Source: Pseudomonas viridiflava (GTDB lineage: Bacteria; Pseudomonadota; Gammaproteobacteria; Pseudomonadales; Pseudomonadaceae). From it: a stretch of 64,000 nucleotides of DNA. The DNA lies in NCBI GenBank assembly GCA_900596015.1, contig UVIF01000023.1:310001-374000 (forward strand). Direction: 5' to 3'. The notes beneath the pieces were generated by a model that was not told the origin of the DNA, searched no databases, and worked only from the letters and a program-made list of their open reading frames with translations. Positions 57,134 to 64,000 of the stretch are shown one piece after another (the stretch's first letter is position 1; each line of letters begins with the position of its first letter). Position numbers and translations under genes: made by a program.

Positions 57134-57189
57134 GGCTGATTTCTCGAAAACGATTTCGCCGATCATACGTCATGCGAGGTACCCGGCCG

Positions 57190-60048
57190 CTACGACACCG
57201 CCGCAACGCCGCCACACGCCGCCAGATCGAGGTCCTGCAGCGCGGCGGGCCGGGCGAAGTAATAGCCCTGGGCTTGGGAAGCGCCCATCTCACGCAACAA
57301 CTGCAAAGTGGCAAGGTCCTCTACCCCTTCGGCGACGACCGTCAAACCCAGCGATTCGGCCATGCGCACGATGGCCCGGACGATGGCCCGGCTGCGGGCG
57401 CTGCTGGTCAATTCGAGGATGAACGACTTGTCGATCTTCAAGCCGTTGAATTGGTACTGGTGAACGTAGCTGAGGGACGAGAAACCTGCGCCGAAGTCAT
57501 CGAGCACCACGCTCATGCCGTGTTCGGCCAACTGTTGCATGGTCCGCTGTGCCATGGCCGGCTCGGCCACCAGCGCGCCCTCGGTCAGCTCCAGGCAGAT
57601 CCGCGAGGCGGCTACCTGATGGCGCGCGAGCACGGCCAACACCTCGTCGGCAAACCCGCTGCGGGTGATGCTGTAGCTGGAGCAGTTCACATGCACGGGG
57701 GGCCAGTGTGCGTGCGCGGGCTGGGCAAGAATCTCGGCCACACACGTCAGCATGTAGAGGTCGAGACGACCGATCAGCCGCAGGCCTTCGAGCGCGGGCA
57801 GGAAGTGCCCTGGGGCGACGATGCGGCCGTCCGGCTGGTGCCAGCGAATCAACGCCTCCAGCGCCTGCACCTCACCGGTCTGGACATCGACGATGGGCTG
57901 GAAATACGGTAACAGTTCATCGCTGCGCTTGAGCGCGTTGCGCAGGGCGCCCTCCTGCTCGACCTGGTCGGAGACTTCGCGGCGCAACGCCTGGTTGAAC
58001 ACCGCATAGCTGTCGCGGCCGGCATTCTTGACCCGGTACATCGCCTTGTCGGCGTCCCGCAGCAGATCGGCCGGCTCGCTGTGAAACTGACTGTCAGCGC
58101 CGACGATACCGATGCTGCACGAGGAAAACACTTCGTGGGCATTGATGAAAAAGGGCCGATCGAACGCCACCAGAATGCGCTCGGCCATCTCCACCGCAGC
58201 CTCCAGGTTCGAATCCGGCGCCAGCACGGCGAACTCGTCACCGCCCAGCCGGGCCAGCAGGTCGTGCTGACGCAGGCAGTCGCGCAGACGAGCGCCGGCT
58301 TCCCTGAGCAACTGGTCGCCGAAGTGGTGGCCAAAACTGTCGTTGACCATCTTGAAGCGGTCCAGGTCGATGAACATCACCACCAGTTCACGGCCATCGG
58401 TGCAGTACTGGTCCCAGGCCAGGGCCAGACGCTGTTGCAGGTGAATGCGATTGGGCAGCGCAGTCAGTGCATCGTGGGCATTTTCGTACTGCAGCTTGGC
58501 GTTGGCATGGTCAAGTTCGCGGGTTCGACTCTGGACCCGCGCTTCCAGCCGCAGGTTCGCTTCATAGATGGCCTCGGCGGCGCTGCGTCGCGACAGCGCC
58601 GTGTCGATGTGGCGCGAGACGAACGTCAGCAGGTCCTGGTCGCGCAGGGTGTAGTGCACGTCGCTGGCGTAGCTCTGCACCACCAGTACGCCGCGCACAC
58701 GGTCATCGTCGAACAGCGGAACGCCGAGCCAGGATTGCGAGCGGATCGGCTCGCGGCTGTCTTCGATTTCACCCTGGATCATCAAGCGCGTCGCGGCGTC
58801 GAAATCGATCAGGCAGGCGCAGCGTTGGCGAATCACGTACTCGGTCAGGCCACGCCGACCGCGGCGCGGCTGCGGGCGACCGGTGAGCTGTTCATCGACG
58901 TAGTAGGGAAAGCTGACTTCGCCGCTGTCACCGTCGAAGATGGCAATGTAGAAGTTGCGTGCATACAGCAAGTCGCCAACGATCACGTGCAGGCTGTGAT
59001 ACAGGCCGTCGATTTCGCCCGGCTTGCTCGACAGCTCGGCAATCTGGAACAGCGCGACCTGCAGGTGCTCGGCGCGCTTGCGCTCGGAGACTTCCAGGCG
59101 CAGCGCGGCGTTGAGCTGGGACAATTCCTGGGTACGGCGCGACACCGTTTCCTCCAGGTCGGCCCGATGCAGGATGCGGTCCAGCGCCATGGCAACGTGC
59201 CGGGCGACGACCAGGAACAGCGCCCGATCTTCTGCACTGTACGACCGCTGGACGTCGTAGACCTGCATGGCGATCATGCCGAACACCTCGTCGCGGGCGT
59301 TCTTGAGCGGCGAACCCATCCAGAATTCGGGGATGTGCCCTACGCAATGAAAACGCCCCTGCCGCCCTGCCAGGGCGATACCCTTGGCGTCGATCAGCAG
59401 TGGCTGGCCGCTGGTCAGTACCTGGCCGGTCAGGGACAGATGCTCGGGCGTCAGGTACTCGTAGTTCTCTGCTTCCAGCGCCTCGACGTCAATGACGTCC
59501 ACGTAATAGGGATAGGTGATCTTGCCGCTTTGCGCATCGTAGAGCGCCAGGTAGAAGTTCTCGGCATCGATAAGGGTGGCCAGGAGCTTGTGTACGCCGA
59601 CCAGGAAAATCCCGCGATCTCGCGTGGAGCTGGCCAGGTAGGTGATTTCGTAGAGTACGCGTTGAGTGATCTGCGCGCGGGCCAGAGCGTCGGTCTGCAC
59701 CTGGAGGCCGATGGCGGCAGCCAGGTCGGCCAGGGCGCCATCATGGGAGACGTGCACAGGGGCCATCAGCCATCCAAGGACCGCTTCGCCATGTCCGGTG
59801 GGCCAGAGCTGGAGGCTGCAGCTTTCGCAGAAGCGCTGCAGCTCATGGTTGGCCAGCACCAGGGGCCAGTGTCGCTGCAGGTCGCCCTGACCTTCGAGAT
59901 GCAGCTGTTCGCCCGCCCGGTACCACGCCCACGCAGTGCTGTGGGGCCATTCACGGGCCTGCTGCAGAATCGCTTCCAGCGAAGCTGCCTCGAGCATGGG
60001 CGCGGAGCCCTTGCCAAGCGCGGCAAAGGTCGGGGAATCGGAACTCAT
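57190..60048 (-). CDS. GAF-GAF-GGDEF-EAL c-di-GMP protein
   Basis: 952 residues from the ATG at 60048 (GGAG upstream). No membrane segment. Two GAF domains (about 145-300 and 345-490), a coiled linker, GGDEF (about 525-690) with intact GGDEF and an RQHD inhibitory site five residues before it, and EAL (about 700-945) with LEALIRW and DDFGAGFSS intact. Both synthesis and hydrolysis of c-di-GMP are possible; the GAF inputs decide. Substrate sensed is unknown. Confidence 0.93.
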   Translation of the reverse strand: MSSDSPTFAALGKGSAPMLEAASLEAILQQAREWPHSTAWAWYRAGEQLHLEGQGDLQRHWPLVLANHELQRFCESCSLQLWPTGHGEAVLGWLMAPVHVSHDGALADLAAAIGLQVQTDALARAQITQRVLYEITYLASSTRDRGIFLVGVHKLLATLIDAENFYLALYDAQSGKITYPYYVDVIDVEALEAENYEYLTPEHLSLTGQVLTSGQPLLIDAKGIALAGRQGRFHCVGHIPEFWMGSPLKNARDEVFGMIAMQVYDVQRSYSAEDRALFLVVARHVAMALDRILHRADLEETVSRRTQELSQLNAALRLEVSERKRAEHLQVALFQIAELSSKPGEIDGLYHSLHVIVGDLLYARNFYIAIFDGDSGEVSFPYYVDEQLTGRPQPRRGRRGLTEYVIRQRCACLIDFDAATRLMIQGEIEDSREPIRSQSWLGVPLFDDDRVRGVLVVQSYASDVHYTLRDQDLLTFVSRHIDTALSRRSAAEAIYEANLRLEARVQSRTRELDHANAKLQYENAHDALTALPNRIHLQQRLALAWDQYCTDGRELVVMFIDLDRFKMVNDSFGHHFGDQLLREAGARLRDCLRQHDLLARLGGDEFAVLAPDSNLEAAVEMAERILVAFDRPFFINAHEVFSSCSIGIVGADSQFHSEPADLLRDADKAMYRVKNAGRDSYAVFNQALRREVSDQVEQEGALRNALKRSDELLPYFQPIVDVQTGEVQALEALIRWHQPDGRIVAPGHFLPALEGLRLIGRLDLYMLTCVAEILAQPAHAHWPPVHVNCSSYSITRSGFADEVLAVLARHQVAASRICLELTEGALVAEPAMAQRTMQQLAEHGMSVVLDDFGAGFSSLSYVHQYQFNGLKIDKSFILELTSSARSRAIVRAIVRMAESLGLTVVAEGVEDLATLQLLREMGASQAQGYYFARPAALQDLDLAACGGVAAVS

Positions 60049-60191
60049 AGACGCTCCATGCCAGAAAACCAACGGCGTACATCTTCGAGCTTATGGCCAT
60101 CTAATGGCAAGCCCCGCGAACGGCCCTGACGTTTACGGCAAACCTTTGTGTCGCAATCCCCCTTGCGTCCTTCCAGGCCACCGCGCCGGGC

Positions 60192-60331
60192 CCCTCGCGG
60201 CCGATGACCGCTCCTGCAGGAGAGGTAAGCGCAATCTCCGTAGGAGCGGTCTGTGGCCGCGAAGCAGGCGCTGCGGTGTGTCAGGTATACGGTGGCAATG
60301 CTTTCGCGGCCGATGACCGCTCCTACAAGGG
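60192..60331. repeat. REP cluster, family B
   Basis: Elements at about 60192-60223 (inverted), 60240-60263 (GTAGGAGCGGTCTGTGGCCGCGAA) and 60303-60331 (inverted). They fill most of the 287 bases between the SDR stop and the c-di-GMP gene start. Nothing else seen there. Confidence 0.8.
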
Positions 60332-60335
60332 GGGA

Positions 60336-61082
60336 TTACAGGCCGCCGCCGACATCCAGCAGGGCGCCGGTGGTGTAGCTGGCCTGGTCGCTCGCCAACC
60401 ACATGATTGCCTGGGCGATTTCCTCGGGCTGGCCACCGCGGCCCATGGGCACGGCGCCTTCCTTGCGGGTGACTCGTCCGGGCTCGCCGCACAGGGCATG
60501 GAAGTCGGTGAAAATCATCCCCGGGCGAACCGCGTTGACACGGATGCCCTCCCCGGCCACTTCCTTGGCCAATCCGATGGTGAAACTGTCGATGGCCCCC
60601 TTGGACGCCGCGTAGTCGATGTACTCGTCTGCGGACCCCAACCGAGCGGCGATCGAAGACACGTTGACGATCACCCCACCTTGGCCGCCATGCCGTCGCG
60701 ACATCCGTCCTACCGCATGCTTGGCGCATAACATGGGGCCCAGCACGTTGGTCGTCATTACGCCAAGCAGGCGCTGCTCGGACATCTCGTCCAGCCGCGC
60801 CTTGGGCCCATTGGTGGCCGCGTTGTTGACCAGCGCAGTGACCCGGCCCAACTCGGCATCCACCTGGCTGAACAAACGGAACACGCCATCTTCACGACTG
60901 ACGTCGGCACGCACTGCGATCGCCTGCACGCCCAGCGCCCGCACTCGCTGCAGCACATCCTGAGCGGCTGCGTCGTCGCTGCGATAATTGATGCAGACAC
61001 GATAGCCCTGGCTGGCCGCAAGCAGCGCGGTCGCAGCACCGATGCCTCGACTGCCGCCCGTGATGACAATGACTTTTTCCAT
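60336..61082 (-). CDS. Short-chain dehydrogenase/reductase
   Basis: 248 residues from the ATG at 61082, with GGAGG about 11 bases upstream; a TTG six codons earlier is less likely. Cofactor motif TGGSRGIG (about 8-15), NNAAT (86), catalytic Ser in NVSSIAA, YAASKGAID Tyr/Lys, and C-terminal LLDVGGGL. Similar to YgfF/glucose dehydrogenase-like and FabG-type enzymes; substrate unknown. 27 bases after the MHYT gene stop on the same strand, likely co-transcribed. Confidence 0.85.
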   Translation of the reverse strand: MEKVIVITGGSRGIGAATALLAASQGYRVCINYRSDDAAAQDVLQRVRALGVQAIAVRADVSREDGVFRLFSQVDAELGRVTALVNNAATNGPKARLDEMSEQRLLGVMTTNVLGPMLCAKHAVGRMSRRHGGQGGVIVNVSSIAARLGSADEYIDYAASKGAIDSFTIGLAKEVAGEGIRVNAVRPGMIFTDFHALCGEPGRVTRKEGAVPMGRGGQPEEIAQAIMWLASDQASYTTGALLDVGGGL

Positions 61083-61109
61083 GAAATCCGTAGCCTCCAA
61101 AGACCGGGT

Positions 61110-63200
61110 TCAGGCGCGGCTGGCGCTCTTGATATGCCTGGCCGCCTGAATGTCGTGCATGAAACGCTCGGCCGGAAGCGGATGGCCCAGCAGATAACCC
61201 TGCAGGGAATCACACCCCAAGCGTGTCAGAAACTGCTGTTGATTGCTGGTCTCGACCCCCTCGGCCACGATCCGCAGGCCCAACGCCTGACCCAGGGCAA
61301 CGATCGCCGACACAATGGCGGCGTCGTCGCTGTCCTGCTCCAGGTCACGAACGAACCCACGGTCGATCTTCAGCTCGTTGGCCGGCAGCCGCTTGAGGTA
61401 CATGAGGCTCGAATAACCCGTGCCGAAATCGTCGATGGACAGATCGACCCCCATGTCGGAGAGCTGCTGGAGCACGTTCATGCTGGCGTCGGCGTCGCTC
61501 ATCGCCGTGGTCTCGGTGATTTCCAGAGTCAGGTTGGCCGCGTCGAGCCCGTGCCGATCCAGGGTGCTGGCCACGCCGCGCACCAGGCCGGCATGGCCGA
61601 ACTGCAGGGCGGAAAGATTGACCGCGATGCGCCAGTGCCCAAAGCCCTGGTCGACCCACTCGCGCATCTGCCGACAGGCTTCGTCGAGCACCCAGCTGCC
61701 GATGTCGATGATCAGCCCGGTTTTCTCCGCAAGATCGATGAAGGAGGCAGGCGCCAGCAGGCCCATTCGCGGGTGCTGCCAGCGCAGCAACGCCTCGGCG
61801 CCGATCGGCTCGCCGCTGCGGGCATCGAACTTGGGCTGGTAGAACAGGCGCAACTGCTGCTCAGTGAGCGCCATGCGCAGTTCCTGCAGCAGCTGCAGTT
61901 GCTTGCGGGCATTGGTGTTCATCGAGCTTTCGAAGAAACTGTAGCCGTTCTTGCCGATGCTCTTGGCGTGGTACATGGCTGCGTCGGCATTCATCAGCAA
62001 CTCGCTTTGGTCGACTCCGTTGCCTGGGTACAGGGCAATACCGATGCTCGCCGAGATCTGCAATGTGTGCCCTGCCACCTCGAACGACTGGCCGATAAGA
62101 TGCACCTGCTGCGCGGCGATACCCTTGGCATAGGCCGGTTCTTCCAGGCTGACGAGCAAGACGAACTCGTCGCCGCCAATCCGCGCCAGGGTATCCTGGC
62201 CATGCAGCCTGCCGCGCAGGCGCGAGGCCACGGCACGCAGCAACTGGTCGCCCATGTGATGGCCGAAGGCGTCGTTGACGGGCTTGAAGCCATCCAGATC
62301 GATGAACATCACTGCCAGGTAGCCGCCGACGGCATCGACCTGGCTGATCGCCTGGCCGATGCGGTCGGCCAGCAGTATGCGGTTGGGCAGCCCGGTCAGG
62401 TTGTCGTGCAAGGCCAACTGAGTCAGTTCCTGATTCGCCAGGGTCAGTGAATTGGCCAGCGCCGAGGTACGCGACTCCATGCGCGCGTCGAGTACCGATG
62501 TCAGCAGGGTCATGCCCAGCACCGCCAGGGTGGTCACCAGCACCAAATAGTCGAGGCCGTCGCCGGTCAGGCCGGTCAGGGCACCGCCGCAGACGCTGCC
62601 CGCCGGGAATTCGGCAGCAGCCATGCCGGTGTAGTGCATGCCGACGATGGCGATGCCCATTACCACCGACGCGCCCGCCCGGGCCAGGCGCACGTTCGGA
62701 CGGTTGCGGCGCAGGCGGAAGGCGATCCACAACGCCGCGCCGGAAGCGCCGGCGGCAATCGCCAGCGACGCGACGAACAACGCAGGGTCGTAGACGATGC
62801 CTGGCTGCATCTGCAACGCGGCCATGCCGGTGTAGTGCATGCTGCTGATACCGGCGCCCATGATCAATGCGCCAACGGCCAGTTGCGGTCCCGGCAGCTG
62901 CGGCTGGCTGACCAGCCACAAAGCAAAGCCAGAACTGAGCACGGCGATGAGCAGCGAAGCCGCCGTGAGGCCGAGGTCATAGCCCAGCTGGATCGGCAGT
63001 TCGAAAGCGAGCATGCCGATGAAATGCATCGACCACACGCCGATGCCCATGGCCAGCGCCCCGCCGCTCATCCATAGATAGACAGCCCGGCCCTGCGCCG
63101 TGGCAATACGTCCGACCAGATCAAGCGCGGTGTACGACGCCAGAATGGCGACACACAGCGATACGACGACAAGAGCGGAAGAATAGGTACCAATCAACAT
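61110..63200 (-). CDS. MHYT-GGDEF-EAL membrane protein (MucR-like)
   Basis: 696 residues from the ATG at 63200; a longer in-frame start adds a polar tail. Seven-helix MHYT domain (about 1-225) with three motifs: MHFIGM, MHYTGM and MHYTGM, proposed to bind copper and sense oxygen, CO or NO. GGDEF about 260-420 (ARIGGDEF) and EAL about 430-685 (AEALLRW, DDFGTGYSS, EGVET) are both intact. This is the architecture of P. aeruginosa MucR, which controls alginate through local c-di-GMP. No alginate genes are in the window. Confidence 0.92.
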   Translation of the reverse strand: MLIGTYSSALVVVSLCVAILASYTALDLVGRIATAQGRAVYLWMSGGALAMGIGVWSMHFIGMLAFELPIQLGYDLGLTAASLLIAVLSSGFALWLVSQPQLPGPQLAVGALIMGAGISSMHYTGMAALQMQPGIVYDPALFVASLAIAAGASGAALWIAFRLRRNRPNVRLARAGASVVMGIAIVGMHYTGMAAAEFPAGSVCGGALTGLTGDGLDYLVLVTTLAVLGMTLLTSVLDARMESRTSALANSLTLANQELTQLALHDNLTGLPNRILLADRIGQAISQVDAVGGYLAVMFIDLDGFKPVNDAFGHHMGDQLLRAVASRLRGRLHGQDTLARIGGDEFVLLVSLEEPAYAKGIAAQQVHLIGQSFEVAGHTLQISASIGIALYPGNGVDQSELLMNADAAMYHAKSIGKNGYSFFESSMNTNARKQLQLLQELRMALTEQQLRLFYQPKFDARSGEPIGAEALLRWQHPRMGLLAPASFIDLAEKTGLIIDIGSWVLDEACRQMREWVDQGFGHWRIAVNLSALQFGHAGLVRGVASTLDRHGLDAANLTLEITETTAMSDADASMNVLQQLSDMGVDLSIDDFGTGYSSLMYLKRLPANELKIDRGFVRDLEQDSDDAAIVSAIVALGQALGLRIVAEGVETSNQQQFLTRLGCDSLQGYLLGHPLPAERFMHDIQAARHIKSASRA

Positions 63201-63260
63201 CGATATCTCGACCAAGGCGTGCGGAGTTTCAGGAGTGATGTGACACTGCGAAGCAATCCT

Positions 63261-63346
63261 GTAGCAGCGGCGCAAGCCGCGTCACGGACGCTGCGGTGAA
63301 TCCGATGAAACGCGCCCACCGTTGACGCGGCGTGCGCTGCTGCTAC
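63261..63346. repeat. REP pair, family A
   Basis: GTAGCAGCGGCGCAAGCCGCGTCA at 63261-63284 and its inverted relative GACGCGGCGTGCGCTGCTGCTAC at about 63324-63346, between the MHYT gene and the efflux-protein stop. Confidence 0.8.
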
Positions 63347-63368
63347 GGGCAGGCGCGTGGCAAACCCG

Positions 63369-64000
63369 CTATTGTGCCGGTTCCTGCCAGCCGCCGCCCA
63401 GCGCCGCGATCAACTGCACGCTGGCGACCAGCCGGCTCTGCATCAACGTCAACACGCTGCGTTCGTTGCTCAACGCCGTGGCCTGCACGTTGACTACGTC
63501 AAGATAGCCAATCAGCCCGGCTTTGTATTGGTTGGATGTCAGTCGCAACGACTCCCGCGCCGCCTGCAGCGCTTCGTTGCGCACCGAGGCCTCTTCATCG
63601 AAGACTTTCAACTGGCTCATGTAGTCTTCCACTTCGCGAAAGCCATCGAGCACCGTTTGCCGGTACTGCGCGACGGTCTGGTCATAGGCCGCCTCGCTGC
63701 GGTCCACTTCGGCGGCCCGCTGCCCGCCGTCGAACAGGGTCATCGCCAACTGCGGGCCGACCGACCAGAAGCGGTTGGGCAACGATACCCAATTACTGAA
63801 ACTGCTGCTGCTGTAGCCGCCCGCCAGACTCAGGGTCAGGTCGGGAAAATAGGCCGTTTTGGCCACGCCGATTTCCGCATTGGCGGCCATCACCGAGCGC
63901 TCGGCGGCGGCGATGTCGGGACGTCGCTCCAGCAGTTGCGACGGCAACGCCAGGGGAATGGCCGGCAACGGCGGAATGTCGGTACTGGCGACCAGGCTGA
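63369..64000 (-). CDS. Outer-membrane efflux protein (NodT/OprM family), 5' part cut by window edge
   Basis: About 210 C-terminal residues. Family features are LLERRPDIAAAERSVMAANAEIGVAKTAYFPDLTL, GPQLAMTLFDGGQR, and the helical repeat ending in LVASVQLIAALGGGW (the quoted first motif is a 35-residue stretch from about 63820 to 63925). These trimeric channels join inner-membrane RND or MFS pumps via a periplasmic adaptor. The N-terminal half and the pump genes lie beyond base 64000. Confidence 0.9.
   Translation of the reverse strand, partial: SLVASTDIPPLPAIPLALPSQLLERRPDIAAAERSVMAANAEIGVAKTAYFPDLTLSLAGGYSSSSFSNWVSLPNRFWSVGPQLAMTLFDGGQRAAEVDRSEAAYDQTVAQYRQTVLDGFREVEDYMSQLKVFDEEASVRNEALQAARESLRLTSNQYKAGLIGYLDVVNVQATALSNERSVLTLMQSRLVASVQLIAALGGGWQEPAQ

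Noticed and set aside
58081..60129. 682-residue plus-strand frame
   Set aside because: Antisense of the GAF-GGDEF-EAL gene.

Overview
The window is high-GC, dense proteobacterial chromosome, and the gene set points to a Pseudomonas of the putida/fluorescens type. The markers are a bkd branched-chain keto-acid dehydrogenase operon close to P. putida's, a tusDCBE-ybiB block, a RocSAR-like signalling locus, a MucR-like MHYT-GGDEF-EAL protein, a bacteriophytochrome, CsrA/RsmA proteins and two families of REP-type palindromes between genes. This genus call rests on remembered family features, not on a search.

Left part (1-9.5 kb). A sensor kinase is cut by the left edge. It is followed by a minus-strand four-gene operon: MBOAT acyltransferase, FkbH-like HAD enzyme, acyl carrier protein and membrane-anchored SGNH protein. 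The layout matches the Gram-positive Dlt relay, with FkbH in the place of the carrier-loading enzyme DltA, and is my best candidate for an under-described surface-acylation system. After an 800-base AT-richer gap come a GT2 glycosyltransferase and a SAF-domain oxidoreductase on the plus strand.

Metabolic and housekeeping block (9.7-28.9 kb). This holds bkdAA-bkdAB-bkdB without lpdV, an aldo/keto reductase, a SulP transporter, a small phage-derived remnant (holin-like protein, CI-type repressor, Ogr zinc finger), a 2-hydroxyacid dehydrogenase, a diguanylate cyclase, the tus sulfur relay with ybiB, a glutathionyl-hydroquinone reductase, alkB with an Ada-like protein, and modABC behind a clear ModE-type operator.

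Signalling and pilus block (28.9-40.8 kb, all minus strand). A RocS-like hybrid kinase, a RocR-like protein that has lost its receiver and EAL catalytic residues, and two LuxR-type response regulators lie next to a four-gene alpha-class (CS1-type) chaperone-usher pilus operon. The pilus promoter region carries five GTCNGAC sites, three of them exactly 21 bases apart.

Right part (40.8-64 kb). It contains topoisomerase IB with a short UvrA paralogue, a sugar dehydrogenase-like SDR overlapping a GH15 glucosidase, two csrA genes flanking an unknown gene, a bacteriophytochrome/response regulator/hybrid kinase cluster, tRNA-Leu(UAA), a Gfo/Idh/MocA oxidoreductase, an FAD protein, two large c-di-GMP proteins around an SDR, and an outer-membrane efflux protein cut by the right edge. 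REP clusters separate several of these units. No CRISPR array, rRNA or intact insertion sequence was seen.
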